DNA of 64,000 nucleotides from positions 3,658,001-3,722,000 of the forward strand of contig OZ234497.1 of assembly GCA_965153455.1 (NCBI GenBank), in the 5' to 3' direction. This DNA comes from Sphagnum compactum. Taxonomy: Eukaryota > Bryophyta > Sphagnopsida > Sphagnales. The translations under genes were made by a program, and so were the position numbers. A model generated the notes under the pieces. The model saw only the letters and a list, made by a program, of their open reading frames with translations. It ran no database searches and was not told where the DNA came from. Below, in pieces: positions 24,641 to 37,499 of the stretch. Numbering within the stretch: the first letter of the stretch is position 1; each line of letters opens with the position of its first letter.

Positions 24641-27435
24641 AAGCTACTACATTTTCTCTGACATTGATCAACACCATATATGCTCACATTGATAAAGAAT
24701 TCACCAACTTGTAGTAAGATAGTACGTGTACTTGATTTTAAGTCATTCTTTTTGGTTTGAGAGGCCATGCATGAATGAAGGCAGATGAATTTCTAGATTG
24801 AATTTGTGAAGGTGGGGTTAGGGCAATTGATTAAAATCTAGTTAGCTGGGGAAAACAACATGATTGGAAGAATAATGGTAAATTTACTGTTTATGCATAT
24901 AGTTGATAGGAAGTGTAATCAAATGAGAAAATTGAAATTGTCATATGAATTGTGTGAATATATGTGTTGTTTTAGATGTCTGTTCTAGGGGTCTGAAACA
25001 TTCAAGGTTAATGATTTGGGTTATATGCAAATGATCCTTCCATGGTGCATTTTTTAGTACATGGGGCCAAAATAACTTTGATGCATCAAATATGTTGAGT
25101 TTTTTTCCAATATTGTAAGCATGGGAGGTTGGGGGAGTTTGGAAAGCAATTTTTTCAATATTATGATTCCACTTCATATCCATTGTGGTAAAATTTCTCA
25201 TTCCTTATGTCTTTGTTTGTGAAACCTTCACTCTACAAATGTCTTTCTGTTCCTAATCTACAAATTACTGGCTTTGTAAATGTTCATTTGGTGAAGAAGC
25301 AAATTTTAGAAAAAAACCTAGGAAGCCTAGATTGATTGTGCTATCTAAACTATTTTTCAAAATGTTGAACAACTTGAAAAAGTCTAAGGTAGTAACTAGG
25401 AGTTTCATTTATTCCCAAATTACATTATTATGAAAAAAAAAAAATGTATCTTTTCTAAATTGTCACCCCATCCATCCTCATCAGTTAGAGTACTGCCCTA
25501 TCAAGATAAAAAGTTTAGAAGGATGAATGTCATTATCTACTAGGGGATTCAATTGTGCTACTTAGGTGGTATAATTTATGCACCTAAAAAACCAAGGGGT
25601 TTTAGTGAATTGAACCTCTAATCCCCTTGCCATTTAGTTTAGGCATGGCATCTATATTTCTTGTGTGGCAAGTAAGTCCAGTTCATGTTAACACTTGAGA
25701 AGAAATGGAATATAAAGCTCTTAAAAATGTGTCTTTCATGGGTCTTGATTAATTTAAGAGGTGCAATGGCATGGTATGTGGTAAATGTCCCTCATTTGAA
25801 TGTTCAATTACTGCAGCAACAATATTTAATTCAATATTGTATCATGGGAAGCTCAAAGTATTAGGATCCAACTTGTTCCATTAACAAATTGAAAATATTC
25901 AATAACTATTGTATTTGTAAATATTGTGGTGCTATGATACTTAGGCTTTGATTTTATGATATTTAAAGGTTATGGGGTCCAAATTTTTTAAGGTGTATCA
26001 CTAAGGACAAAAATGACCTAGTCCTTAATGGAGTCCTTTTTCCTACTTTGATCCCCGTCAATATTAAGAAGTCAAAATGTGTTAAATATATTATAAGTAC
26101 CATATTTTAAACCATTACAACTCCAAATGCCATCAATTTCATCCATTTTGTGTCTTTACATGTTCAAATAGGACTATGTAAAAGAGTACAAAAAGGTGAT
26201 AGTGTGACATTATTTTGGTACTCATTAAAGAATTTGGACCCTATGATTTTTAGTTATGATGTGCATAGGTGACTTATGGTGAGGGGTAGGGACTTAATCA
26301 AACATGATAGCATCAAGGCAATATGTGGTAACTTTTTATTTCACAATCTTTTAATTTATGGTTTATCATTTTTTGGCTAGTTACATAGTGTTCTTAAGTA
26401 CCGTGATATTGATAGTTGAATCGATTAATGATTTAGCAACAAGGGCACCAACAAGTGTGAAATATGCTAGTATGTTGCAAGTCATTGCAAATCACACCAT
26501 TCTACTAAGTAATGTACTTCTCTTAGCATGTGGATATAGTTACCAACTTGTCACAATTTTGACATACACTACACTGATGTTTGAATGTAAAAGTAAATAG
26601 CAATTAATAGGACATCATTTTACATACACCATGCAATGATGATTGAGACAGTGGATTGTGAAGGGCCATCCTTGCAGTGATTCTTTTGGTGACAACGTTT
26701 TGCAAAGTTTTGTCCTTACAAAATCTGATTTCGACCTAGATATATGCACAAAGGTTTTTTAATGGAAAGAAAATTGTCCAAATTTTCCAGATTTTGAAAG
26801 AAAGAAAGAAAAGTTTTCAGATATGTATAATAGGTTCTAGTATGTAGCCAAAAGTATGGAAGGATGCTTAAATGTTGTTTACTTTGTCATCTATTTTATA
26901 AGCAAGTCTGGCTAAACCGTCTTAGGAACAATTGCCACTTCCTGCACAGCACAAAAATGAGGGAAAAAAGCGAAAGTACTTTCTAAGCATTTCCAACTCC
27001 ACTTACAATAAAATCAAATTCAAATTTTCTTCCGTTATGTCGCAGATGAGCACATCCTTTGAAGCGTATGAAAAGGGGTGTGCTGATAGGTATAATTGCT
27101 GAAGCACAATTTGACAAAATTGGCCATAATTTTCAATTAATAGACATTTTAATTACAATGGACATAATTTAGAGAAAGAACCATGTAATGAGGTTTGTAA
27201 GGAGAGAAGAGTAAATTTGTAAGGAGATAAGGGCAAGTATGTACTTAGAGATACAATAAGTCTGAAAGTAAGAAGGTACAAAGGACCCTCACACAAACAA
27301 GCAGCTCATCGAGTAAGGACTCTGCCCTTTTATGGCGAGTTCCAATTTCAAGTTAAAACGTATAGACCTTTCGTGTAATCGGAAGGTACCTTAGATCCAA
27401 CATATTTCTTCCAGCGCTGTTTGGGTGAGGGCAGT

Positions 27436-28376
27436 TTGTAGTTTGCAGGTTTTGGAGTTCTAGCTTTTTCTATGCACACATCTACCATGTAAGAACCTGT
27501 GAACGTTTTTTCTTCCTGTATTTCTAAGTTGTTCTTGTCAGAAAAATTGTGCCGGCATACACATGATGCTCTGATTGTGTCCAAGAGGTTTCATGATCCA
27601 AACGGGTCTGATCCTGGGAAACAGAAATTGCATGAATTTGTTTGACCTCCATATCCATAAATCACATGTATAACATATTTCTGTTGAGGGTATTCCATGT
27701 ATGACATCATCGTTCTTCCTATTTGGGTGGTGCTAGTTTTTGCAGCTTCACACTTAAACAGATCGAGGAGGAAACCAAGTGTGAAGTTTCTTCTGAACTG
27801 TTGTCAGACTCCTAATCTCTCATTGGAAGGATCAAACCATAGTTCAGAAGATGGTGCCAAGGTAGATCGGGGATATTCCTCTGGCGGGATTCAATTATCC
27901 GCCACTAGGTTGAAGCTACGACAACATGAAGGTAGAATAAAAAAACTCTTCCCTGAAGACACCAGCTCATATAATTTGTCCCTATCTGATTCTACGAGAT
28001 ATCTTGTGTTGAGCTTGCTGTTGCATTCAGCTGCATCCCTGTGATGTTACCTCCTCCTGTTCTTTCCTATAATTTTAGGATTTAAAGGTTTAACGATGGC
28101 TGAAATACTTCTTCTTCAAGTAATAACTATTTCTTTTTTCCCAGGTCTAATCTGCAGACTCTACGCTTGAAAACACAGAAATCCCAAGCAGTCTACCTAA
28201 GGGGGGGGACTCATTGCATGACCAACAGAAGATCCATAAGGACCAGGAGGAGGGTGAGATCAAGACGCGCAGCAGCCTTGTAATTACAAAAGTAGTTCCT
28301 GCTAATCATCAAGCTGAACTTCAAGGAAGTCCCAATCACTGCACGGAAGCATCTGGCAATTGATGAGGCGCCAAGG
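27436..28376 (+). repeat. Nested inverted duplication, copy B' (right arm)
   Basis: Near-identical to copy B (11024-11960). The exon frame is open from about 27750 (KFLLNC, TPNLSLEGSNHSSEDGAK, TRLKLRQHEG) to the donor near 27932. The second block begins after TCTGCAG near 28157. Confidence 0.8.
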
Positions 28377-28973
28377 TACTGCAAATCCTGTAAACTATAA
28401 TTTGTAGCAGCTTAATTCATTCATTGTATAGATATAATTAGCAAGGCAGAGAGGGCTCTAGAGCTAAATATAATGCTGAAGGTGATTGGCAACTTAGCAG
28501 CTCCTTACTTCAGACTGTTTAGGTCTACACTAATTATAACACTACCAACTAAAACTACACTAATTGGTTTCAATTGCAGCAGAGCTTCTTAATTAAGAAC
28601 CCAAATGTATGATCAATTCACTGCAGAGCTACACATTAGAAAGCTATTAGACCCAGGATCGGAGCTTCCAGATGAATCTCTAAATCCCTGAGAGCCTTGC
28701 AAATCGATCATGAACCTTACAACTGTTGCAGCAGAATGTGTAGTAAGCAAAATGGGATGTTGTAAGCATGATCATTAGTGTCAGCATGCAGCAGCAGATT
28801 TGGTAGAGAAATGTTTCTTTGGGTTGTGAAATAGAAGATCTTCAGAGTACAGCAGACAAACAACTTCCAAAAAGAATCTGACAGAAGAACTTTGTTGTTG
28901 CACTTTGCGGTGTGATGGTTCTCCACCTTTGGGTTCAGCATGCAGGATGATCTCAGAATATCGTGCAACATCC

Positions 28974-31900
28974 TCATTTGTCAGTTTGCTTCTTTGATCT
29001 TCGACCTGCTCCTGACAATGGGTGTTGTAAGGGTGGAATTGATGGCTCCCTCACATATGGGTAAGGAGGAAGTCGAGCTGCTCTTGTACTTGACCCAGCA
29101 GCTGGGTCATGTGACATGCTAGACATATTATAAGAAGAAGAGCTGTTGTAGTCAACACAGGATTTTCTGCACGCATTTTTGGGTCTGCTATAGGTACGAT
29201 GTAGTGTTGCAGCTCCTGCAGCAGGTCCATCATCATGCTCCTCCTCCTCCACATCCTCATCATCCATTGATGCTGAATTGCTGGAAGGTGGTCTTGCAGC
29301 TGCAGCAGTGATATTGGGGGGAGCTAGAACTTCAGCTCCATCATCCTTTGCAGCACGTGGTGCCTCATCAACTGCTAGAAGCTGTGATGGGAAGTCTGTT
29401 GAACTTCGAGCTTGATGATGAGCAGCAGCTGCTTCTGTACTTACAAGCCCTGCTGCACATTTTGAAGATCTCTTCCTCCTCCGAATCCATATTGATCTTC
29501 TATTGGTTGTGCAAAACATTTCTCCCTCCCTTGGCAGACTATTTGGGACTGTTGTGTGTTCAAGCACAGAGTCTGCGGAATATACAGGAAAAAATGAAAA
29601 AGTAGTGATTCCAATGCATCAAGAAGCTTGACAAGATATCTTGCAGATGCATGAGATGGTGCCAAATTACATCACATGGTTTCTCAGGGAACAAAGCTTT
29701 TGTATTATACCTTCATGTTGTTGTACCTTCAGCCTTTTAGCTGATGATTTCGATCCTGTGACAGGAGTATTGCCAGTCAGGATCCACCTTTGCACTATCT
29801 TCTGAACCATAGTCTGATCCTTCTGGTGAGAGATTAGGAGTACCACAGTTCATAAGAAATTTTACGCTTGGTTTCCTGCTGGATTTGTTTGAGTGTGAAG
29901 CTGCAAAAAATAGCACACCCAATCAGGATAAACATGATGAATGACATGATGCCATGATCATGATAGTAGTCACATGAACTCTGATGTTCAGGAATTTATT
30001 ATATATGTGAATTATGGACATGCAGAGATAGTTTCATCATGCAATTTCTGTTTTGGATCAGACCCCTTTGGATCTTAAAACCTTTTGGATATGATCAGAA
30101 CATTTATCGAAAGGCTAAGCAATTTTTCTGGCAAGAACAACTTAGAATTTGAACCTGAAGAAAAAAGATTCCCAAACTTCTAATAGATGTGTGCATAGAA
30201 GAAGCTAGAACTCCAAAACCTGCAAACTGCAGATTTTCAAACCTATAAGACAAACTAGAACTCAAGTAATTATAACAAAAATAGAAATTTTAGTTGAGGA
30301 TTTGAGAAGAGACAATATTCATGAGCCAAGTGCAGATCTCAAACTTGGATTCCAAGCTACTATTAAAGCATTTTCAAGAGCTATAAAATATTGAAACATG
30401 CAGATTGGGCCACAGACCTGAAATGCTGATAACTCACCTAATGGAGCACTGGGCTGCAATCTGCTAATTTCATCATGCTGCAGCCTGTAATCCTGGTTGA
30501 AGCTTCCTCAACCTGCACCTCCACAGTATAAATTGTGACCCATGATCAGCTCTTAGAAATTAATTTTCTTGATGGAATGCAAAAATCAAGTCTGAATTTT
30601 GAGCTAAATTAACTGTATGATCTCTTAGGGTGGAAGTTTTGTTCACGATCAGCTGAATGCAGTCACCAATTCATCAGCAATCTCCACATATATATATATA
30701 TATAAAATATGTTTGGTAACATGTAGTAGATCATGAGCAGCTACACTTGCATTCCCGTACATCTTGAAAAGATCTTCTTGAGAAGCTCAGGTCTTTGCAA
30801 GTCTTTTCACTGTCATCAGATGATGCCTTTCTGCCTCTTTTGTCTATGAATGTAGGTCCAATAGTGCTAAGTCTGAACTTCTGGAAAATGAGAAACAACA
30901 ATCATACAGTTCCCATGTATAAGAACTGAAGGAAGGAAAGGTGGTGGATTGAAAATGGCAGTATTTAATTAAAAGACATTGACAGGGAAGTTCAGTGGTA
31001 CCTTATTCTTGCCTTCCTCATCATCTGAGCTAGAAAGAACTATTATGGGTATATAGTGCTCAGTCCTGGCAATGGATCACGCGTAGAAACTGGGCAGCCT
31101 GCAGGAATGTTTCCTCTCATAGCTACAACTTCAGCTGGATCAGTAGTACTCTCATGTAACTGGAAAAGAAGAAGATCCACATTGATTATTAATTGTAAAT
31201 GTGCATCTCAACTGATCTTGAACCAAACCAAGCAGAGCTGATCATTTCCAAATTCCTAATTTCCTAGTTGCACTTGAAGCTGATCAAGAAGTCCTTTTTT
31301 ACACAAAGGTGATCAGTAAAATAATTTATCAATAATCACACACTTACTGGTCCAAAAAATTGTTAAATGACATTTCCTAATTAATTTTTATTGATGGGTG
31401 ACTCTTGAAATCTTAATTATTTGACTTTCCAAATCTCAACTGAAATTTCTTGTGGGTGGTGTTTGCACATGCAGGTAGCTAGGTGCATATATAAGCAGAA
31501 GACAAGTTATTAACTACTTTTTTTTTGGAACACAGTTATGTACTATGGGTTAAACATCATGAGTATATATATTATCAAGCTATCAAGCTCTTGGATAATA
31601 CTAAATATATAACTAATTTACTAATTTCTGCAAGTCTGCTTACAACATATTAATAAGTTTTCAGTGCATTTGATCTCTTGACATAATTTCTTGACTTTGA
31701 AACTTCTGTAAAACCTACTACTACTTGCTGCTGCTGAGCCGCAAGTCATAAAATTTCAAAAACATCTCAAAACAGTCCAGAAAAAAATTATTTCCCAGAA
31801 AACATCATTTCTGCATGACTATTATAAGCATCATTGTCATCCTAATTCTGGATATAAATTGTGTAATTGTAATAGATCTGCACTTGTAGTGGTGAACACA

Positions 31901-33300
31901 TGATACAATAATTAAGTATTTATCCTAATTACAATAATAATTAGTTAAACATAACATAATTACAGCTGTTCATTCCAGGGTAATTATTAATGATCCAAGA
32001 GCTAAATTCTTCCTTCTGATTTTGTAACAGGTGAAGTTTTTGTGCTAGGGAGAAACTAGATCTGTTTCTGCAGCAGTGGTGCAATTTTGCATTTCTGATT
32101 TTTGCTAAGAGATCTGATCTGGTAGAGCTCTAATTACCTCAATGGCAATTTGCTCTTGGAGCTGGACGTGGTCTTGTGGCAGAGCATTTGGTTCTCAGAG
32201 GAGATCATGGATCTTATGCAGCGCTCATGTGGCTGCTGCGCCTTGGACACATGATGGACTTCCGCGGCTGCTTTTTGTTGCGGTGATCCTGGATAGCACA
32301 TTGCAGAAAAAAGGGATCAAGAACTTAGAACATGATTCAATGGACTTGCTGCAGACTCAGAATCGATTCTTAAGTATGTGAGTGTATGCATGCATACAGG
32401 AAGTGCATATGCATGAGACCATCAGTCACCGCATTTCATCATGTGCATGTTTGACATTAGTTGCAGATCCGGACGACTTGAAGACAAATTTTTAGCCTGT
32501 AGCTGCTGCTGGAGCAACAGGAGTGTCGATGTCATGCGCATCATGATGATGAAGTTCATGGGTATCATGATATGGTTCATGGGTAAGTCTATGAGGTGCA
32601 GGAGAGTTGATGAGATTGACAGGCGCTGCAGCCCGCAACAACTGTTGTTCATGTTTTCCTCTGCTGGTTCATCCACATGATCATGGGGTGATGCAGCCTC
32701 CGGATTCATATGGATTAAGGATGCTTCCAAGCTTTCTAGCACCCTGGTGGTAGGAGCTACCACAGCTTCTTCCTCTGCCTGATTCATGAGGTCAGCCATT
32801 AGTCTCATCTTGGGTTCGCGCGAGGCCTCATGAAGCTGGGTGACAACAAAGTTTCTCTCTGCTGCTGCAACTGTATGTATATCGACGCCAGCGGCTACAA
32901 CCAACTCTTGACGGGTAGCTGAGGCAGACTGCACTTCCAGAGAGCTCTCCGATCAGGCGCCTCATGAAGCTGGACAACAAAGTTGCTCTCTTCTGCTGCA
33001 ACTGTATTTATAGCGATGCGGGCAGCAACAACCTCTTGATGGGTATCTGAGGCCAACTGGAAAGCTTCCAGAGAGCTCTCCGATCCGGCTGCCTCAGGAA
33101 GCTGGAGAGAGAAAGAGTGGGAGAGACGAGAGACAGAGACGGTAGAAAACGACGTTGGAGCAAAAGAGTTGTGGCTGTAGGACGAGGTCAAGCTCTCGTG
33201 AGTTGCAACTTAATACCTGGAAAAACAACAGAAACAGAGCCTTAGGACATTAACTAAGGAACTGTCGCAACAGACAAAGAAAGGGAGTTCGTAGACAAGC
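28974..33300 (-). CDS. Unrecognised multi-exon locus, right-arm copy
   Basis: Mirror of the left-arm locus, on the minus strand, so the two copies converge on the spacer. The last open block (28974-29567) differs from the left copy at nine of 197 residues; I could find only about two synonymous changes in the same stretch, roughly what neutral drift gives. The block at 32422-32934 differs at two of 170 residues. The frameshift in the 131-bp repeat and the stop in copy A' are shared with the left arm. The sampled introns are as similar as or more similar than the exons. No family recognised; coding capacity uncertain. Confidence 0.35.
29352..30235 (-). repeat. Nested inverted duplication, copy A' (right arm)
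   Basis: Near-identical to copy A; the stop that truncates the first exon block in A is also present here, so it predates the arm duplication. Confidence 0.8.
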
Positions 33301-34229
33301 TGTTGCATGACTGTTTATATCTCCCGGGAGTGTGAGCACATGAGATTTCGTTTTGCAACTGAGAAGTAGTAGTTCTATACATGTGTACAACAACATTAGA
33401 GCTTAAAACATGTGAATCTCTTTGTCTATCTACAACACCACCAGTGCAGCTCGCCTATACACAATACGAACGAGCTTAGCAGCTTCTTCACCTGTCCAAG
33501 CAACGGGTCCAAGCCAAAAGAGCAAGTTACGAACACATGAGGCTTGTCTCGTACGCAGAATCGGGAGTGAAAACACAACACGGTTTGCTAAACAAACAGA
33601 GAATCTCTAAAACTACCCAGCAAAAATTTATATATGCTAATACGTTGGACGTCTCCAAGACTTGCACGTCCAAAACACTAATTCCAGGGGGGCATGCAAC
33701 ACTTCTCCTACAGGACTGAAAAAAAAACAGTTGAAAACCAGAGATGGCTCGACCAGAAGAGAAAAAAACACTTGTAGAGAGAGATTTAAAGGGAATGTAG
33801 GATTACATACTTCCACACTGCAAAGCCACAGACAGAGCGACACCAACCGCAGCCATAAAAACACACGTACAGAGATTATATCGTGTGATAACAAAATACT
33901 GTGCAACGAGGAAGAGCGGAAGTACACGAGCCTTGTTTTGCAAAGAGGAGTGTGTGTATGTGAGAGAGATGTTTTGCCCCACAAAAGAAAAGTGCTGAAG
34001 TGTGAGCTTGCGTGGATGCGCTCTAAGAACAAGCCTCCAAAACAAAACACAATGAGGAATGAGGAAAAGGAAGGAATGAAGGAAGAGAAAGAGAGGAGCA
34101 CAGAAGAGCACGAAGAAGAAGAAAAGGACACTTTTGAAATTTTCTTTTTTTTTGGAGGCCCTTTTTATTTTTCTTTTGGATAGCCAACTATTTTCTTATA
34201 GAAACCAAAGAGTAGGTATGTTTATCAGT

Positions 34230-35427
34230 GTTGTGCAGTTCCGGTTTTGGGCCAATTCCATTTCTGGGGCCGGTTAGCGGATACCTAGACCATTGGCTGT
34301 AAAATTTGAGCAAAAAAATCAGGTGTGACAAAAAACTAGGGCACAAGACAGACTAAACACAAATCATATACATATTGAATGGCAAATACATTCTCAGAGT
34401 TTCACGCAGGCATGAGCCAGAGACCACCTAAGTTCTGTCCAATAACCACATAAGACACTGCCTTTTTCATCAAAGAGAGGCTTGAGGTTTCTAAGGGGTC
34501 AGATCGTTCTGATCTCTCTCTTGAGCCCATTGGCCTCTTTCTTATTCTCAAAGTTTTCAGACCCACACAAACCCAGGATCACATTGGACTTCCTCGGGAA
34601 CTCAAGTTCCTGTTTACATTTAGTGACGTAAATCCTTCAACTCACAAAGATCACATAATCTAATGTTCCTAACACCATCCCTCCACTTGACAAAACATAA
34701 AAATAGGAAGACAACACATATCTACTTCCCCCAGTGACTGCTTCAAAAGTCTTACAAAGAACCACAATCCTCCCTTGTATGATTAACCCCGTAACTTCAA
34801 TGGACTGTTACAGTTTTTTGGAGTTCCCAAAACTCAGGGTATTCTTTCATGAAATGCAAGCCAACAAAACCCAGATACAAAGCAACCCAAACACACATTT
34901 TGAGAAGAGTTTTTGGCCGCTCTCGAGACCTTTAAACTTCTCATGATCCCCCTCATCAACCATCAAAACCAACCCTTAGATAGAAACTTTGCCTCCCTGA
35001 GTACATTGCGTAGCGGATTCTCTTGTACTTCTATTCGAGACAGAGATCTAAAAACCAATCTTCCACAACCTCTATGAAATTGAAAGCCAAAAACCACACT
35101 ACTTATCTACACTTTTGCACATCCTTCCACCGTTGCACCGCGAGATTTTTGCCGAGCGCACTTCACTTGGCAGCTTCCTTGCCACATAGTCATTCTGCGT
35201 CCAACAACAACACACACATACCAAACAGAAGAAAACAACACAAAGATTTCAATGCTATCAAACATCACCGCATCTCCATTCAGTGATCCTCCTTGTCTCC
35301 ACACCGTTGAGAGCAAACACTCCCAGCCGCCAACAGAAAAAAATGCTTCTTTGAAAAATCCTAAAACCACTTTTTGTTCACACTCATAACCCTAAAATTA
35401 GAAACTTGTTACACATGTCACGCCTCC
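34230..35427 (-). repeat. LTR-like segment, right arm
   Basis: Mirror of 3979-5170, following the polyprotein tail and a purine run (AAAGAAGGAGG on the minus strand). If the gypsy element at 35.6-40.7 kb is the source, this is its 3' LTR. I found no matching 5' LTR above 40.7 kb. Confidence 0.35.
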
Positions 35428-35432
35428 TTCTT

Positions 35433-35717
35433 TTATTTATCTGTGTCCGCACATATTTCAAATTTAGTTGAACACCTAAAAATCACGCCTAGCACATTCC
35501 CATTGCTTGCCATCAATCCTTGTAGGACATAGACTCGGCGGGCATCATCATATTCTCTGCAACCCTTCTCGTCTTTGTACTTCACAAAGGCATACAGATT
35601 TTCCCAATTTATAAGTAGTGTTTTTTTTTTCCTGGCTTTCTCATCTTCACCATGGTTTTTCCTTCTTCCAACCCTAGGAATTCTTGTTTGCCTTTCCGTG
35701 CAGCATAGCTTTTGCAT
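35433..35717 (-). pseudogene. Polyprotein tail crossing the right-arm breakpoint
   Basis: An open minus frame runs through the arm boundary at 35616: the part above is outside the repeat, and the part below (NWENLYAFVKYKDEKGC..., ending CADTDK) is shared with the left arm at 3791-3937. Confidence 0.65.
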
Positions 35718-36425
35718 TGCTTTTTCTATGCTTGGTCCACATTTTCAACACAGATGAGTGCATATTAGAAATGAACTTGAGTTTCTCCACCATTAGTTGC
35801 GTCATCTCATCCAAGGTGAGTTCATCCTTTTCCACATTAGTGAATGCAGAAAGTCCATTGTAACATGTGAGCCTTGGGGTTCTTCCAGTCAGCACCATAA
35901 AAGGAGAGAACTTGGTGCTGGCCTGAACACCACATCTGTAACCAAACAGATACCGTGGTAACTGGAGGTCCCAATTATCCAAATCAGTAGATGACACCAC
36001 AAATAATCCATTCTTCAAGGTTTTGATCATTCTCTCCACCATCCCATTGCATTAAAGCCATAGTGGAGCTGTGAACTGATGAGTAATCCCATATTTTTTA
36101 CACATCAGATCAAATTCAGCCATCCACTCACCGCCATTGTCAATGAGTATGAATCTAGGCACACTGAATCTACATAAGATCTCTTCTTCCAGAAATCTAG
36201 CAATAGTAGCAGCATCATGGTCCTTGACGGGTCTTGTTTCACACCACTTTGAGTAGTGGTCTATGGCAACCAAAGCATACCTATTTCCATTTTTAGTTTC
36301 AAGCAAAGGTCCCGCAATGTCTAGTGCCACCCTGTAGAAAAGGTCATAGACAGGAATGCTTTTCATCTCCTCAATACCGGATCTGATGTTTCCCGAACTT
36401 TTGGCGAGCTGACAACGTTGGCATT
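35674..36425 (-). pseudogene. Gypsy integrase
   Basis: A CQRC half of the H2C2 zinc finger lies near 36400. The catalytic core has the first Asp in ALDIAGP, the second in LIDNGGEW and the Glu in MVERMIKTL. A TAA at 36049-36051, just before CNGMVER, splits the core, so the catalytic residues are present but not in one frame. The C-terminal part (NWDLQLPRYLFGYRCGVQAS, then SPFMVLTGRTPRL) follows. Confidence 0.8.
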
Positions 36426-36482
36426 GTCTTTCCTTCCTTCATTGAAATGTCTAATTTCCTCACGTATGTTCTTGACTAACAC

Positions 36483-36758
36483 CTATCTCTCCTCGGGTTT
36501 TGGCACTACCAGATTTTTGAAGAATAACATATCTTCTTTCCAATGGTAATTCAACAATCTTCTTTTGGTTCGATCAACCTCAACATCATCATCCAGCACT
36601 TGATCCAGAGTGCCTCCAGAGAACAGGATCATGCTGATTTCATCCTTCCAGATGTTCATCTGTTTCCCTGTTTCTTCTACTCCATTGTCAACTTCATTGT
36701 TACTCACATCAATGGGGTTCATTTCTGCATCCACCATCTCCTGAGCCTCGCAAATCAA
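36483..36758 (-). pseudogene. Gypsy linker between RNase H and integrase
   Basis: Acidic frame with RTKRRLLNYHWKEDMLFFKN and a C-terminal VPKPEER before TAG; Q-to-stop change is plausible. This is the usual place of the N-terminal integrase extension. Confidence 0.6.
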
Positions 36759-36936
36759 TCCCCAATAGTTAATATCTGGTATTGAAGCCCTTTTTGCCTT
36801 TATTTTGGAACAGGTACCTTAGCTAAGAGATTGGAATTCTCTTCAACAAATTCCCTAGACGGATCAATTTCTTCTTGTTCTCCCCTCTACATCAGTTTAG
36901 CATCAACAGTCTGGGAGAGGGTAAGGATATGTGGAC

Positions 36937-37484
36937 TCAAGGCAGAGGATTTCTAGACCTGTGCCACACTGGCATCCTTCTTCTCATCTTGTATCTCCAC
37001 CCCAAATCCTCATCTTCATCATGTGAATCAACTGGGTTGCGGCTCAACGCATCAGCATTTGCATGCCTAACTCTTGCTTTATGGACAATTTTGAAATTAA
37101 AGTCTTGGAGCATCAAGATCCACCTGTTTCCCTTGCCAAATGGATTAGAAACTGTTGCAAGCCACTCTAATGGCTTGTGGTCATCCTGACAATAAAGGAA
37201 GCCTAATATAAACATTGCCAAAAATGCATTATCCCCCAGATTAGGGCATAGCACTCACCTTCCATAGGATGGAACTTCCTTTGTGAGGGTGTAAGACCCT
37301 TACTTGCATATGCAATAACACATTCATGTTTATCTTGCTTCTGGGATAGAATCGACCCCACTCCTTTTATAGACCAGTCTGCATAAAGTATGAAGGGTCT
37401 TTCAAAATCAGGCCTTACAAGGATGGGTGCCTCAATCAACCTGAGCTTGAGCATGTCAAAGACTTCTGATAGACAAGGGTCCAA
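36937..37484 (-). pseudogene. Gypsy RNase H and connection region
   Basis: FILYADWSIKGVGSILSQ carries the first catalytic Asp region of RNase H, followed by YASKGLTPSQRKFHPMEGEC. After a frame break come DDHKPLEWLATVSNPFGKGN and ADALSRNP, typical of the RNase H C-terminus in gypsy elements. Confidence 0.75.
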
Positions 37485-37499
37485 AGAAAACTTTGATCC

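Larger units (their letters stand above)
12843..26557. other. Spacer of the large inverted repeat
   Basis: 13.7 kb of AT-rich DNA without a convincing intact gene. It contains the repeats and decayed reading frames listed separately; between them (for example 15.6-18.9, 21.5-22.7 and 24.7-26.5 kb) I see only short ORFs with no recognisable motif or splice-bounded exon. Confidence 0.6.
26558..35616 (-). repeat. Right arm of the ~9-kb inverted repeat
   Basis: Reverse complement of 3784-12842. Order from the spacer outward: AT-rich inner end, copies B' (27436-28376, plus) and A' (29352-30235, minus), the unknown locus on the minus strand, the pyrimidine-rich leader, the LTR-like segment, and the polyprotein tail at the outer end, where the sequence passes into the gypsy element. 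Confidence 0.95.

Noticed and set aside
3784-35616. Giant DNA transposon with long terminal inverted repeats
   Set aside because: No target duplication, no transposase in the spacer or arms, and the outer ends lie within retroelement coding sequence.
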